DNA from: Candidatus Omnitrophota bacterium
GTDB taxonomy: Bacteria; Omnitrophota; Koll11; Aquiviventales; Aquiviventaceae
DNA: 18,816 nt
Direction: 5' to 3'
NCBI GenBank assembly: GCA_016196415.1
Contig: JACPXS010000098.1
Span: 1-18,816, forward strand
Below are positions 1-6,598 of this stretch, in pieces. Under the pieces are notes generated by a model, which saw nothing but the letters and a program-made list of their open reading frames with translations, searched no databases and had not been told where the DNA came from. Both the position numbers and the translations under genes were made by a program. The number at the start of each line of letters is the position of its first letter. Within the stretch, counting starts at the first letter, position 1.

Positions 1-488
1 ACCGTCGCCTGGCCGTCAAACCGGAAGATCGACCCATAGATGTTCGGCTTGCGCTGGAACACGCATGCGTCGTTCACCAAGTAGCGGGTCGGGAAGTTGT
101 CCGTCCCGTCGATCACGACGTCGTAGGGCGTGACGAGATCCAGGACGTTCTCGCGCGAGAGCTTCGCGGGAGACGTCCGCACCTCCACATCAGGATTGAT
201 GGCCTGGATGCGCTCCTTCGCTGACTCGACTTTCAGCCGCCCCACATCGTCGGTGCGGTGGATGATCTGCCGCTGGAGATTGGTGAAATCCACCGTGTCA
301 AAATCGACGATGCCCAACCGCCCGATGCCGGCCGCCGCGAGGTAGAGGCCAAGCGGCGAGCCCAGCCCCCCGGCCCCGATCAGCAGGATGCCAGCGTTCC
401 TCAGCTTGACCTGCCCCTCCAGGCCAACCTCCGGCATGATCAAATGCCGGCTATACCGAAGAATCTGCTCACGCGTGAGTTGCGCCAT
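1..488 (-). CDS. moeB: MoeB/ThiF/HesA-family adenylyltransferase (3' end cut by window edge)
   Basis: This is an E1-like enzyme that adenylates the C-terminal glycine of a ubiquitin-like sulfur carrier (MoaD, ThiS or CysO type) so that it can be thiolated. About 162 N-terminal residues are visible. The protein opens with a REQILRYSRHL segment typical of MoeB. It is followed by the nucleotide-binding loop LIGAGGLGSPLGLYLAAAG, an aspartate after the next strand (IVDFDTVD), NLQRQIIH with the conserved arginine, and DGTDNFPTRYLVND. The start at 488 is preferred because a GAGAG box lies 8 nt upstream; an ATG at 494 would be too close to it. It is the last visible gene of the minus-strand operon, 123 nt after the DsrE-like gene. 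That position suggests a sulfur-transfer role, for molybdopterin, thiamine or cysteine. MoeB, ThiF and HesA cannot be told apart without the C-terminus, where a rhodanese domain or zinc cysteines could lie. Confidence 0.9.
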   Translation of the reverse strand, partial: MAQLTREQILRYSRHLIMPEVGLEGQVKLRNAGILLIGAGGLGSPLGLYLAAAGIGRLGIVDFDTVDFTNLQRQIIHRTDDVGRLKVESAKERIQAINPDVEVRTSPAKLSRENVLDLVTPYDVVIDGTDNFPTRYLVNDACVFQRKPNIYGSIFRFDGQAT

Positions 489-611
489 CGCCATCACTCT
501 CGTGCGTCGCCGTCGGTCTACGCAGACGCCAAACGCCCACCGCGCTCAAGCCCTGCGACGACCGCTTCAGCCCTCTCAGCGCTTGCGTATCTTAACCGTA
601 CCCGATTTCGA

Positions 612-1025
612 TCAAAAGGTGAAGACCCGATCCGCCTGTGCGGCATCTTCCAGCAAAAACGAGGGCAGTCCGCGGATCTCATCAATCTCCGGAATGAGCT
701 CTTCCCGCTTCAGCCCGCAGATGGCAAGCGACGAGCTGCAGGCATAGTACTTCACATCACCGGAGGCCTTAATGTCCCGGCACAGCTTGTGCAGATCCGT
801 CAGGTCCAGCTGCTCCAGCCGTTGCCGGACGCCCGCGACGTCCTGCGCGTAGGCCGGCGAGAGCTCCAACTGGTTGATGGCACCTGGCCTGAGCCGAAAG
901 ATCGATTCATCCCGGAAGAAGACCCGCACCCGCATGTCTGAGTGCACGGCCGCCATCAGCAGCGTCAGGACCTGGAGGAGATTGTTCGTGCTGCCACCCG
1001 ACACGATGACTGCCAATGACTTCAT
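612..1025 (-). CDS. DsrE/TusD-like sulfur-relay family protein
   Basis: This is a 137-residue protein of the DsrE/DsrF/TusD fold, a small cytosolic family that carries or senses sulfane sulfur on cysteines. It begins with a beta strand (SLAVIVSGG) and a family-like helix (NNLLQVLTLLMAAVHSDMRVRVFF). It has cysteines at 82, 96 and 103. The CSSSLAICGL stretch followed by REELIPEIDEIRGLPSFL is where DsrE-like proteins carry their conserved cysteine. It sits between the nitrite/sulfite reductase and the MoeB-like gene, so a sulfur-related role is likely, but the substrate is unknown. No Shine-Dalgarno sequence precedes the ATG: the 80 nt before it are filled by a tandem-repeat hairpin. Translation may depend on coupling or on a leader altered by that insertion. 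The family call is good; the exact function is open. Confidence 0.8.
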   Translation of the reverse strand: MKSLAVIVSGGSTNNLLQVLTLLMAAVHSDMRVRVFFRDESIFRLRPGAINQLELSPAYAQDVAGVRQRLEQLDLTDLHKLCRDIKASGDVKYYACSSSLAICGLKREELIPEIDEIRGLPSFLLEDAAQADRVFTF

Positions 1026-1030
1026 TGGGG

Positions 1031-1097
1031 GTGGCGAGTGGTGCGTGGTGCGTGGTGAGGACGACCCGTTCTACCTTCTTCACTCGACACTCGCCAC
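1031..1097. repeat. Hairpin built from GAGTG-type short tandem repeats
   Basis: The plus-strand arm GTGGCGAGTG (1031-1040) is a perfect complement of CACTCGCCAC (1088-1097). Both arms extend outward as imperfect runs of 7-8-bp units (GTGCGTG repeats on one side, CACTCAT repeats on the other). The structure fills the gap between the reductase stop codon (1108-1110) and the DsrE-like start (1025), and the outer repeat units reach the stop codon itself. It may be a dispersed palindromic repeat or a processing/attenuation hairpin within the operon mRNA. Confidence 0.7.
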
Positions 1098-1107
1098 TCA
1101 TCACTCA

Positions 1108-2760
1108 TCACTCGTAGCCCGGGCCGTCCGACTCGGGCACCTTGGGCATCGGCACATCGTCGACATCGGCCAGCGGGTGGTCTTTCCCATCGGTTAAGAG
1201 TTTCACGAGTGCTGCGTCTCCCACGCGCGCGCACCACGCGTTGAACGGTTCTCCCGCCTGGCGCTGCTTCACAAATCCCAGCAGCAGCTGCTCAAGCCGT
1301 CTGGCGCACTCGGTGGCCGGGATTTTTCTCAGGACCGGGTGGTTAAACGTCGCCCCGCGACCCATCCGGCCACCGACGAAGATATCGTAGGCGTCCACCA
1401 CCTGGCCGTCGACCTTTGTTTTGGAACCCATCATGCCGATCTGGCCGATCTGGTGCTGCGCGCAGGCGTTTGGGCAGCCGGTCATATGGATGCGGAGCGG
1501 CTCATCGAGCGGCACCCGTTTCTCCAGATACTCCACGATTTGGCGCGAGCGCGCCTTGGTCTCGGTGATGGCCAGCTTGCAGAACTCGGTACCCGTGCAG
1601 GTCACGACGCTGCGGCGGATGGGATGCGCGTTGATGGAAAGCCCCACCTCGGCCAGGCCCGCGAGGGCCTTCTCCACGTTGGCCTCGGGGATATTGAGCA
1701 GGAGGATATTTTGGCGGACGGTCAGCCGGATGGTCTTGCCATCCCCGTAGCGCCGGCACAGGTCCGCCACCCGTTTCATCTGCGGGCTGGTGATCCGGCC
1801 CACCAAGACCGGGGCGCCGAGATAGTAGAGGCCCGGCTGCTTCTGGGCATGAACGCCTACATGATCGCGGTAGGCCTCGAGCGGCTCTTGATACTCGCTG
1901 GGGGCCTCCTCCAGCTTTCGGCCCATCCGCTCCTCTAAGATCTGGCGGAACTTCGCCACCCCCCAATCATGAATGAGGTACTTGATCCTGGCGTGGTGGC
2001 GCTTCTCCCGATACTCCGGCGTCTGGCGCCAGATATCGGTGATCTGCCGGATGACCTCTACGGCCTCCTCGGGCCTGACGAACACGTTGAGCCGCTGACT
2101 GAGGAATGCTTGCGTCGACAGCCCCCCGCCGACTCGCACGTCAAATCCGACGTCCGTGCGCCCGTTCGCGCTCCGCGTCGCGCCCACCAACGCCACGCAC
2201 TGGATTTCCGGATGCGAGCACCACGTCTGGCATCCCGAGATGCCGATCTTGTACTTCCGCGGCAGATTGGCGTACTCAAGATTCCCCAGGAAGAAACGGC
2301 TGACCTGCTGCGCAATCGGGCTGGCATCCAGAATTTCATCGCGGTCCACTCCAGCAACGGGACAGCCGACCACGTTGCGCGTGATGTCGCCGCACGCCCC
2401 CAAGGTGGCAACCCCCGCCGCCTGCAGCTGCTTGAGGATCTCCACCGCCTGCGTGTAGTGCACCCAGTGAAGCTGAATATCCTGGCGCGTCGTGATGTCG
2501 GCGTAGCCTTTGTTGCGTGTCTGGGCGATCTCGGCGAACGTGTCGAGCTGCTCGGGTGTCACGAAGCCGTTGGGCTGCTTCGTGCGCAGCATGAAGTACC
2601 CCTTCTCGTGCCGGTGGGTGTAGAGCCCGATCCACTTGCACATGAACAGATCGTCTTCCGACAAGCGCTCGTAGCCCTCGGTGGCCGCCCGTTCCACCGC
2701 CTTCAAGACGTCGAACGGGTTGCCGTAGCGGGATTTGATCAGTTCGGCGTTGTTCGCCAT
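1108..2760 (-). CDS. nirA: Ferredoxin-dependent nitrite/sulfite reductase (siroheme and [4Fe-4S])
   Basis: This 550-residue enzyme belongs to the family that performs six-electron reduction of nitrite to ammonia or sulfite to sulfide, using ferredoxin as donor. It has two ferredoxin-like half domains (about 40-120 and 305-375). Each is followed by a siroheme/Fe-S module, including TRQDIQLHWV near 91-100. The cluster cysteines are at 388 and 394 (CTGTEFC) and 429 and 433 (GCPNAC), the usual CX5C...CX3C arrangement that also ligates siroheme. The CTGxxFCxxAIxETK form resembles NirA-type proteins more than plant-type sulfite reductases, whose motif has CPALPLC. However, actinobacterial sulfite reductases share it, and the DsrE and MoeB neighbours suggest sulfur. 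It starts 27 nt after the siroheme decarboxylase gene, in the same operon. Family certain; substrate unresolved. Confidence 0.92.
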   Translation of the reverse strand: MANNAELIKSRYGNPFDVLKAVERAATEGYERLSEDDLFMCKWIGLYTHRHEKGYFMLRTKQPNGFVTPEQLDTFAEIAQTRNKGYADITTRQDIQLHWVHYTQAVEILKQLQAAGVATLGACGDITRNVVGCPVAGVDRDEILDASPIAQQVSRFFLGNLEYANLPRKYKIGISGCQTWCSHPEIQCVALVGATRSANGRTDVGFDVRVGGGLSTQAFLSQRLNVFVRPEEAVEVIRQITDIWRQTPEYREKRHHARIKYLIHDWGVAKFRQILEERMGRKLEEAPSEYQEPLEAYRDHVGVHAQKQPGLYYLGAPVLVGRITSPQMKRVADLCRRYGDGKTIRLTVRQNILLLNIPEANVEKALAGLAEVGLSINAHPIRRSVVTCTGTEFCKLAITETKARSRQIVEYLEKRVPLDEPLRIHMTGCPNACAQHQIGQIGMMGSKTKVDGQVVDAYDIFVGGRMGRGATFNHPVLRKIPATECARRLEQLLLGFVKQRQAGEPFNAWCARVGDAALVKLLTDGKDHPLADVDDVPMPKVPESDGPGYE

Positions 2761-2787
2761 GATAGAGTTCCCGATGGCTCTGGGGGG

Positions 2788-3861
2788 TTATTTCCGAACA
2801 CCGCTCAAGGCGTGCGCGGCGGGCAGGCCGACCTCGCTCCACCACGTGTCTAGTGCCGGGGTGAAGTACTTCACGCGGACTTTCTTGTACTCCTTCGTGC
2901 TGAAGAGGCTCTTGTGGGGAAACTGCCCGATGCGTTCCTCAATCCGCCTGACGACGTCCATGCACGCGGAGTAGGTTTCGGCATGGATCATGGTGAAGAG
3001 CGCGTAGGGCCAGCTCGGATAGACGGGGCGCCGGTAGCAGTGGCTCACTTCCCTGAAGAGCGCCATCTGCTCGCCACACGCATCGGCCTGGTCGGGAGGC
3101 ACCTGCCAGACCACCATCGCGTTCGCTAAGAAGCCGGCGTTTCGGTGGTGCAGGATCGCCGCAAAGCGGCGAAGGTAACCGAGGTGCTCCATCTTCTTGC
3201 TCCACGCAAACAGCTCCTCCTCGCTGACCCCCGCCTGCTCCGCCCACACCGCGTAGGGCAGCTCCAATAACGGCAGATCCTCCTGCATGATCCGGATGAA
3301 CCGGATGTCCTGCTCAGTCAGCGCGGGCTTGGGGCTCATGCGCCGCTGCTCGTCGTAGATCTCCTCCTGGCTTTCAAGCGGTGCTTCCTGCCCGGTGAGA
3401 TCCAACTTGACCCCAATCTTGTAGAGCCGAAGCGTCGGGAGGATGAGCGTCTCCTCCGCCCCGGCGAGGGCGTGCAGGATGTTGATGACCTGCTCGAGTG
3501 AATCGGCGGGCGGTACGGCGACGGTGAACCAGATGTTGAACGGGTCGTTGCGCTTGTAGTTGTGGGACACGCCCGGATGCCGGTTAATGACTTCAGCAGC
3601 CTCATCGACTCGGTCAGGATCGGCTCGCATCGCCGCCAGCGTGCTCTGATAGCCCAGCGCGCGGGTATCGAAGATGGCCGACAGCTGCCGGATGACGTGA
3701 TCGGCCTTCAGACGGCCCACACGATCCAAACAGTCCTGCTCGGAGATCCCCAGCTTCTCGCCAAGCACCTGGAACGGGCGGTGGTCCACCGGAAATTGTT
3801 TTTGCACTTCGGTGAGCAGCGCCCGGTCAGTCTCGTCGAACGTCTGGGTCGCGGTGGTCAT
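2788..3861 (-). CDS. ahbAB: Fused siroheme decarboxylase (AhbA-AhbB / NirD-NirL type)
   Basis: This 357-residue protein has two tandem Lrp/AsnC-fold halves (about 1-175 and 180-357). Members of this family decarboxylate siroheme to 12,18-didecarboxysiroheme, for heme d1 (NirDL) or for the alternative heme pathway (AhbAB). They are often mislabelled AsnC regulators. Each half has a helix-turn-helix-like N-terminus followed by the family signature. The first half reads VIRQLSAIFDTRALGY then HPGVSHNYKRND-FNIWFTV. The second reads GYLRRFAAILHHRNAGF then REVSHCYRRPVYPSWPYALFTMIH. The histidines in VSHNY and VSHCY match conserved active-site histidines. The tail KEYKKVRVKYF is also typical. The ATG at 3861 is 28 nt after the aldo/keto reductase stop; an upstream in-frame ATG would overlap that gene. 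A fused, lone decarboxylase next to a siroheme enzyme is notable because no AhbC or AhbD is visible. Confidence 0.88.
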   Translation of the reverse strand: MTTATQTFDETDRALLTEVQKQFPVDHRPFQVLGEKLGISEQDCLDRVGRLKADHVIRQLSAIFDTRALGYQSTLAAMRADPDRVDEAAEVINRHPGVSHNYKRNDPFNIWFTVAVPPADSLEQVINILHALAGAEETLILPTLRLYKIGVKLDLTGQEAPLESQEEIYDEQRRMSPKPALTEQDIRFIRIMQEDLPLLELPYAVWAEQAGVSEEELFAWSKKMEHLGYLRRFAAILHHRNAGFLANAMVVWQVPPDQADACGEQMALFREVSHCYRRPVYPSWPYALFTMIHAETYSACMDVVRRIEERIGQFPHKSLFSTKEYKKVRVKYFTPALDTWWSEVGLPAAHALSGVRK

Positions 3862-3889
3862 GGGACGGCCGGATGGCCTGGTGAGCGCA

Positions 3890-4960
3890 TCATGCGGAAG
3901 ACGGCATCTTCGCCTGGGTGGCGCGAGCAGCGTCCGCGCCGAGCCGCGCCGGTTCTTGCGCAGCAGGCAGGCCGAAGTGTTCCGCGTAGAGCTGACCCAC
4001 ACGAGTGAGGGCTTTCGGGGCAATCGGCGTCAGGTCGGGGGCGGCGGCGAATTCGCGCAGCAATGGCTCGTTGTAGATGTTTGGCAGGACCGAGGCCACC
4101 GAGGGTTCTGCGAGGATATACTGGATGGCGGCCTGGCCAAGGCTGCGGCCATCGCCCTCCCACAAGAAGCCCAGTTGGCGCACCTTGGACAGCCCGTTGA
4201 CCTGCCACTCGGTCTTCCGCTCTTCGCTCGAGACGCGGTGGAATCGGTGATCGTGCTCCGAAAAAACCGTCTCGGCGCTCACCGTCCCATCGAGCAGGCC
4301 TGAGGCGTGCGGGACGCGCACGAGGAAGCTCGTGCGATGCGCGCGCCCTAACGGAAAGAGCGCCTGACCCAGCATCTGCTCAAGGAGGTTGTAGATCAGA
4401 TGGATCACATCCACCCCGCGCTGCTCGATCGCGCATGCGCCTTCTTCAATCTGCCGCGCGGCAATCGCCGGGCCAAGCGCCGGGCCATACGCGCGGATTT
4501 TGCCCTCGCGCTTGAGTGCCTCCAGCGTCGCGAAGAGATCGTCGCGCTGGATCGCATCCAGGCGCGGATTGTGGAGTTGGTAGAGATCAACGTGGTCGGT
4601 CTGGAGGCGCTGCAGGCTTTCCTCAAGGGCGTGCCGGACGTATGCCGGCCGCCAATCATGGGGCAATTCTTCATGGCCGCGTCGCGAGGTGTGATGCGCG
4701 AAGTCGTAGCCGAACTTCGTGCCGATGGCGAGGCGGTTGCGGACATGCCCCAACGCGCGGGCGAGGATCGTCTCCCCGAACCCGTCGCCATAGGTGTCCG
4801 CGGTGTCGAAAAAGGTGATCCCCAACTCGTACGCCTGTTGGAGCAGCCGTATCCGTACGGCGTCGTCTGTAACGCCCCACCAGCTCGTGGAGACGGTCCA
4901 CACGCCGAAGCCGACTTCAGAGACGCTGACATCGGTGGTCCCAAGGCGTCGATACCGCAT
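3890..4960 (-). CDS. Aldo/keto reductase family oxidoreductase
   Basis: This is a 356-residue cytosolic TIM-barrel protein of the NAD(P)H-dependent aldo/keto reductase superfamily. The catalytic tetrad is complete: Asp52 and Tyr57 in FFDTADTYG, Lys82 in GTKFGY and His130 in LYQLHNP. The N-terminus [20 protein letters not shown] is characteristic of bacterial members related to YghZ/IolS. The start at 4960 lies 6 nt after the radical SAM gene stop, so translation is probably coupled. It is the second gene of the operon that continues into siroheme decarboxylase and nitrite/sulfite reductase. The substrate cannot be read from the sequence. A link to tetrapyrrole or sulfur chemistry is suggested only by position. 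A second, divergent aldo/keto reductase occurs at 14731-15843. Confidence 0.9.
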   Translation of the reverse strand: MRYRRLGTTDVSVSEVGFGVWTVSTSWWGVTDDAVRIRLLQQAYELGITFFDTADTYGDGFGETILARALGHVRNRLAIGTKFGYDFAHHTSRRGHEELPHDWRPAYVRHALEESLQRLQTDHVDLYQLHNPRLDAIQRDDLFATLEALKREGKIRAYGPALGPAIAARQIEEGACAIEQRGVDVIHLIYNLLEQMLGQALFPLGRAHRTSFLVRVPHASGLLDGTVSAETVFSEHDHRFHRVSSEERKTEWQVNGLSKVRQLGFLWEGDGRSLGQAAIQYILAEPSVASVLPNIYNEPLLREFAAAPDLTPIAPKALTRVGQLYAEHFGLPAAQEPARLGADAARATQAKMPSSA

Positions 4961-4966
4961 GGTGAT

Positions 4967-5734
4967 CTACTCAAACACGTCAGCGGGGATGCCGGTCGCA
5001 GCGGTGAGCCGATCGGCGATCTCCTGCAAGATCTCGCGCGGCACTTCCACGATCCCGTCGGCCGCGGTGCCTCGATCCACGGTATAGACCTGCACGGACA
5101 CGGGTCGGATGGAGCCCACGACGTGAATCCATTGCCGGATATGCAGCGCCTCGGTGTTGTCGTAGCTACCCTGAAGGAACATGCTCTGCAGGACAATGGC
5201 AGGCAGCGTGCGGAGCCCTTCAATCATCGCCTGGAAGTCGGTGGCGCCTAGCGGCTGGTTGATCCGCGCCCACATCCCCTCATCGGCGTCGTCGAATTTC
5301 ATGTAGCGCGCATCGAGCAATGCAAGCGCTTGGCGGACCCGGGGACGCATGACCTGCGTTGCGTCGCTCAGAATGCCCACGGACGCGCGCGGGAAGTAGG
5401 CGGCGCGCAGCGCCTTGATGCCGATGACGAGCTCGACGAGATCCGGATGCAGCGTCGGCTCCCCGTTGCCGGCGAGCGTGATGCAGTCCACCGCCGTCCG
5501 CGCCTCGGCATGGCGCTGGAAGGCCTCGCCGATTTCAACAAGCAGCGCAGGCGCGCGCTTCAGGGGCTCGCGGGATTGGCCGGACATCGTCCATCCATAC
5601 TGGCAGTAGACGCAGTTGGAGGAGCAGAGTTTGTGGCTGAGCGGCAGCACGTTAATCCCCAGCGAATGCCCCAAGCGTCGTGAGTGGATGGGTCCGTACA
5701 CGATGGTATTTTGGAGGGGGATGACTTCGGGCAT
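4967..5734 (-). CDS. Radical SAM protein (COG0731-like)
   Basis: This is a 255-residue radical S-adenosylmethionine protein. The [4Fe-4S] ligands are Cys37, Cys41 and Cys44 in CSSNCVYCQYG, the CX3CX2C pattern, preceded by GPIHSRRLGHSLGINVLP. This opening is shared by short Fe-S oxidoreductases related to the wyosine-synthesis radical SAM enzymes. A GNGEPTLHPD motif near residue 110 contributes to SAM binding. There is no SPASM or B12 domain, so it is not a typical AhbC or AhbD despite the siroheme decarboxylase downstream. It is the first gene of the minus-strand operon. Its promoter TTGACG-N17-TACAAT ends 9 bp before the ATG, so its mRNA is probably leaderless. The reaction is unknown. Confidence 0.85.
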   Translation of the reverse strand: MPEVIPLQNTIVYGPIHSRRLGHSLGINVLPLSHKLCSSNCVYCQYGWTMSGQSREPLKRAPALLVEIGEAFQRHAEARTAVDCITLAGNGEPTLHPDLVELVIGIKALRAAYFPRASVGILSDATQVMRPRVRQALALLDARYMKFDDADEGMWARINQPLGATDFQAMIEGLRTLPAIVLQSMFLQGSYDNTEALHIRQWIHVVGSIRPVSVQVYTVDRGTAADGIVEVPREILQEIADRLTAATGIPADVFE

Positions 5735-5743
5735 GGTGTTGCT

Positions 5744-5772
5744 ATTGTACGGGAGGTACTCGTCGACGTCAA
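5744..5772 (-). promoter_or_regulatory. Promoter of the radical SAM / siroheme operon, leaderless geometry
   Basis: Reading the minus strand, a -35 box TTGACG (5772-5767), a 17-bp spacer and a -10 box TACAAT (5749-5744) stand directly before the ATG at 5734. Only 9 bp lie between the -10 and the ATG, so transcription should begin at or next to the start codon. No Shine-Dalgarno sequence is present. Confidence 0.75.
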
Positions 5773-5798
5773 CCGATGAGCGCTGCCGTCATGCGCCC

Positions 5799-5908
5799 TC
5801 ACCCCTGCTGTTGGCTCGGGGCTCTGGGTTCATGGCTCCGGACTCGCGCCCACGTCCTGACAAGAGACGGGTCCTGACCCACAGCCCAGAGCCGCAGGCA
5901 GGGTGTGG
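5799..5908. repeat. Imperfect inverted repeat with GGCTC(T)GGG units
   Basis: The arms 5799-5833 and 5877-5908 are imperfect complements; both contain GGCTC-GGGCT-TGGGT-like text when read in the appropriate orientation. The arms consist of short repeated units, like the hairpins at 1031-1097 and 12745-12820. The stretch lies between the radical SAM promoter and the degenerate mobile element and contains no convincing gene. Confidence 0.5.
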
Positions 5909-5947
5909 CTAGTGTTCCGTCGAGCGTGTTGTGATGGATGCTGGATG

Positions 5948-6096
5948 GGCCGTTGGGGGGTGACGCGGAGCCGGGCCCCCACGTCCGCCCGGAGCTGCCG
6001 GTCGCCGAAGGCGGCGGCTGTACAGCCGCCCGGCAGCGAGGACGGCCGTGGGGTGGCGCAGCGGCAGGACCCGCCACAGGGACCCATCAACTCGAT
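5948..6096. mobile_element. Degenerate MITE-like hairpin element (copy 3)
   Basis: A 7-bp direct repeat CTGGATG (5941-5947 and 6097-6103) brackets this 149-bp GC-rich stretch. Near its ends GTTGGGGGGT and the complement of ACCCATCAAC match at 8 of 10 positions. Inside are GGGTGACGC (5958-5966), GCGAGGAC and GGGGTGGCGCAGCGG, which match in reverse orientation the core of the elements at 9850-10050 and 15894-16185. A perfect 18-bp palindrome GGCGGCTGTACAGCCGCC occupies 6013-6030. It ends just downstream of the response regulator stop codon. No transposase gene is present. Confidence 0.55.
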
Positions 6097-6108
6097 CTGG
6101 ATGAAGTA

Positions 6109-6516
6109 CTAGAGCGTCGTCGTGGGAATCGCACTCCTGGATGCGGCGTGACGCTTGAGCACCCGCTCAATGCGCAGCAGGAGGTCTTCGTAATCAAACG
6201 GCTTGATGACGTAATCCTCGATGCCTTCCACCTCAAACAGGTCTTTCATTCGATCGCGAGCCGTGAGGACAATCACCGGGATCTTGCCGCGGCCAAAGCG
6301 GGTATTGAGCTCTCGCAAACACGTGTAGCCATCCATAACCGGCATGAGCACATCGAGAATGACGAGATCCGGCCGCTCCTGCTCGACCACCTTCAAGGCT
6401 TGCTGGCCGTCGTTGGCAGTCACGACCTGGTACCCGCGGGATTGCAATCGGATTTTGACCGCCAGCGCAAGCTGCTGCTCATCATCCACCACCAGGATCT
6501 TTTTTGCGTCCCCCAT
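6109..6516 (-). CDS. Single-domain response regulator (CheY-like receiver)
   Basis: This 135-residue receiver domain has no output domain. The acidic pair is Asp11-Asp12 (ILVVDDE), the phosphoacceptor is Asp55 (LVILDVLMPVMDG), the switch threonine is in VLTARDR and the conserved lysine is in YVIKPFD. The start at 6516 is set by a strong AGGAGG upstream; longer readings overlap the kinase gene. It follows the hybrid histidine kinase by 82 nt on the same strand. It is therefore likely phosphorylated by that kinase, or acts as the next step in a phosphorelay or protein-protein output. A MITE-like element lies immediately after its stop codon. Confidence 0.93.
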   Translation of the reverse strand: MGDAKKILVVDDEQQLALAVKIRLQSRGYQVVTANDGQQALKVVEQERPDLVILDVLMPVMDGYTCLRELNTRFGRGKIPVIVLTARDRMKDLFEVEGIEDYVIKPFDYEDLLLRIERVLKRHAASRSAIPTTTL

Positions 6517-6598
6517 CGCTGCTCCCTCCTGCTGATTTCCCTTCACGTGCTCACGCGTCAACCCGCTCGTTCCGCAACGTCCCTGGTCGTTTGACGCC

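Noticed and set aside
258..941. Plus-strand open frame of 227 codons
   Set aside because: It runs antisense to both the MoeB-like and DsrE-like genes, which have clear family motifs, and it shows no domain of its own.
1024..1110. CRISPR-like short repeats
   Set aside because: The units are 7-8 bp and arranged as one inverted pair, with no regular repeat-spacer pattern and no cas genes in the window.
1339..2853. Plus-strand open frames across the nitrite/sulfite reductase gene
   Set aside because: They are antisense to a reductase with all cluster cysteines in place and have no ribosome binding sites or motifs.
2788..3861. AsnC/Lrp transcription regulator
   Set aside because: The two halves carry siroheme decarboxylase signatures (VSHNY and VSHCY regions, KEYKKVRVKYF tail), and the gene is next to a siroheme enzyme, so the enzyme call is better.
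4967..5734. AhbC or AhbD heme-synthesis radical SAM protein
   Set aside because: The protein is short, lacks a SPASM or second Fe-S domain, and its N-terminus resembles the COG0731 group instead.
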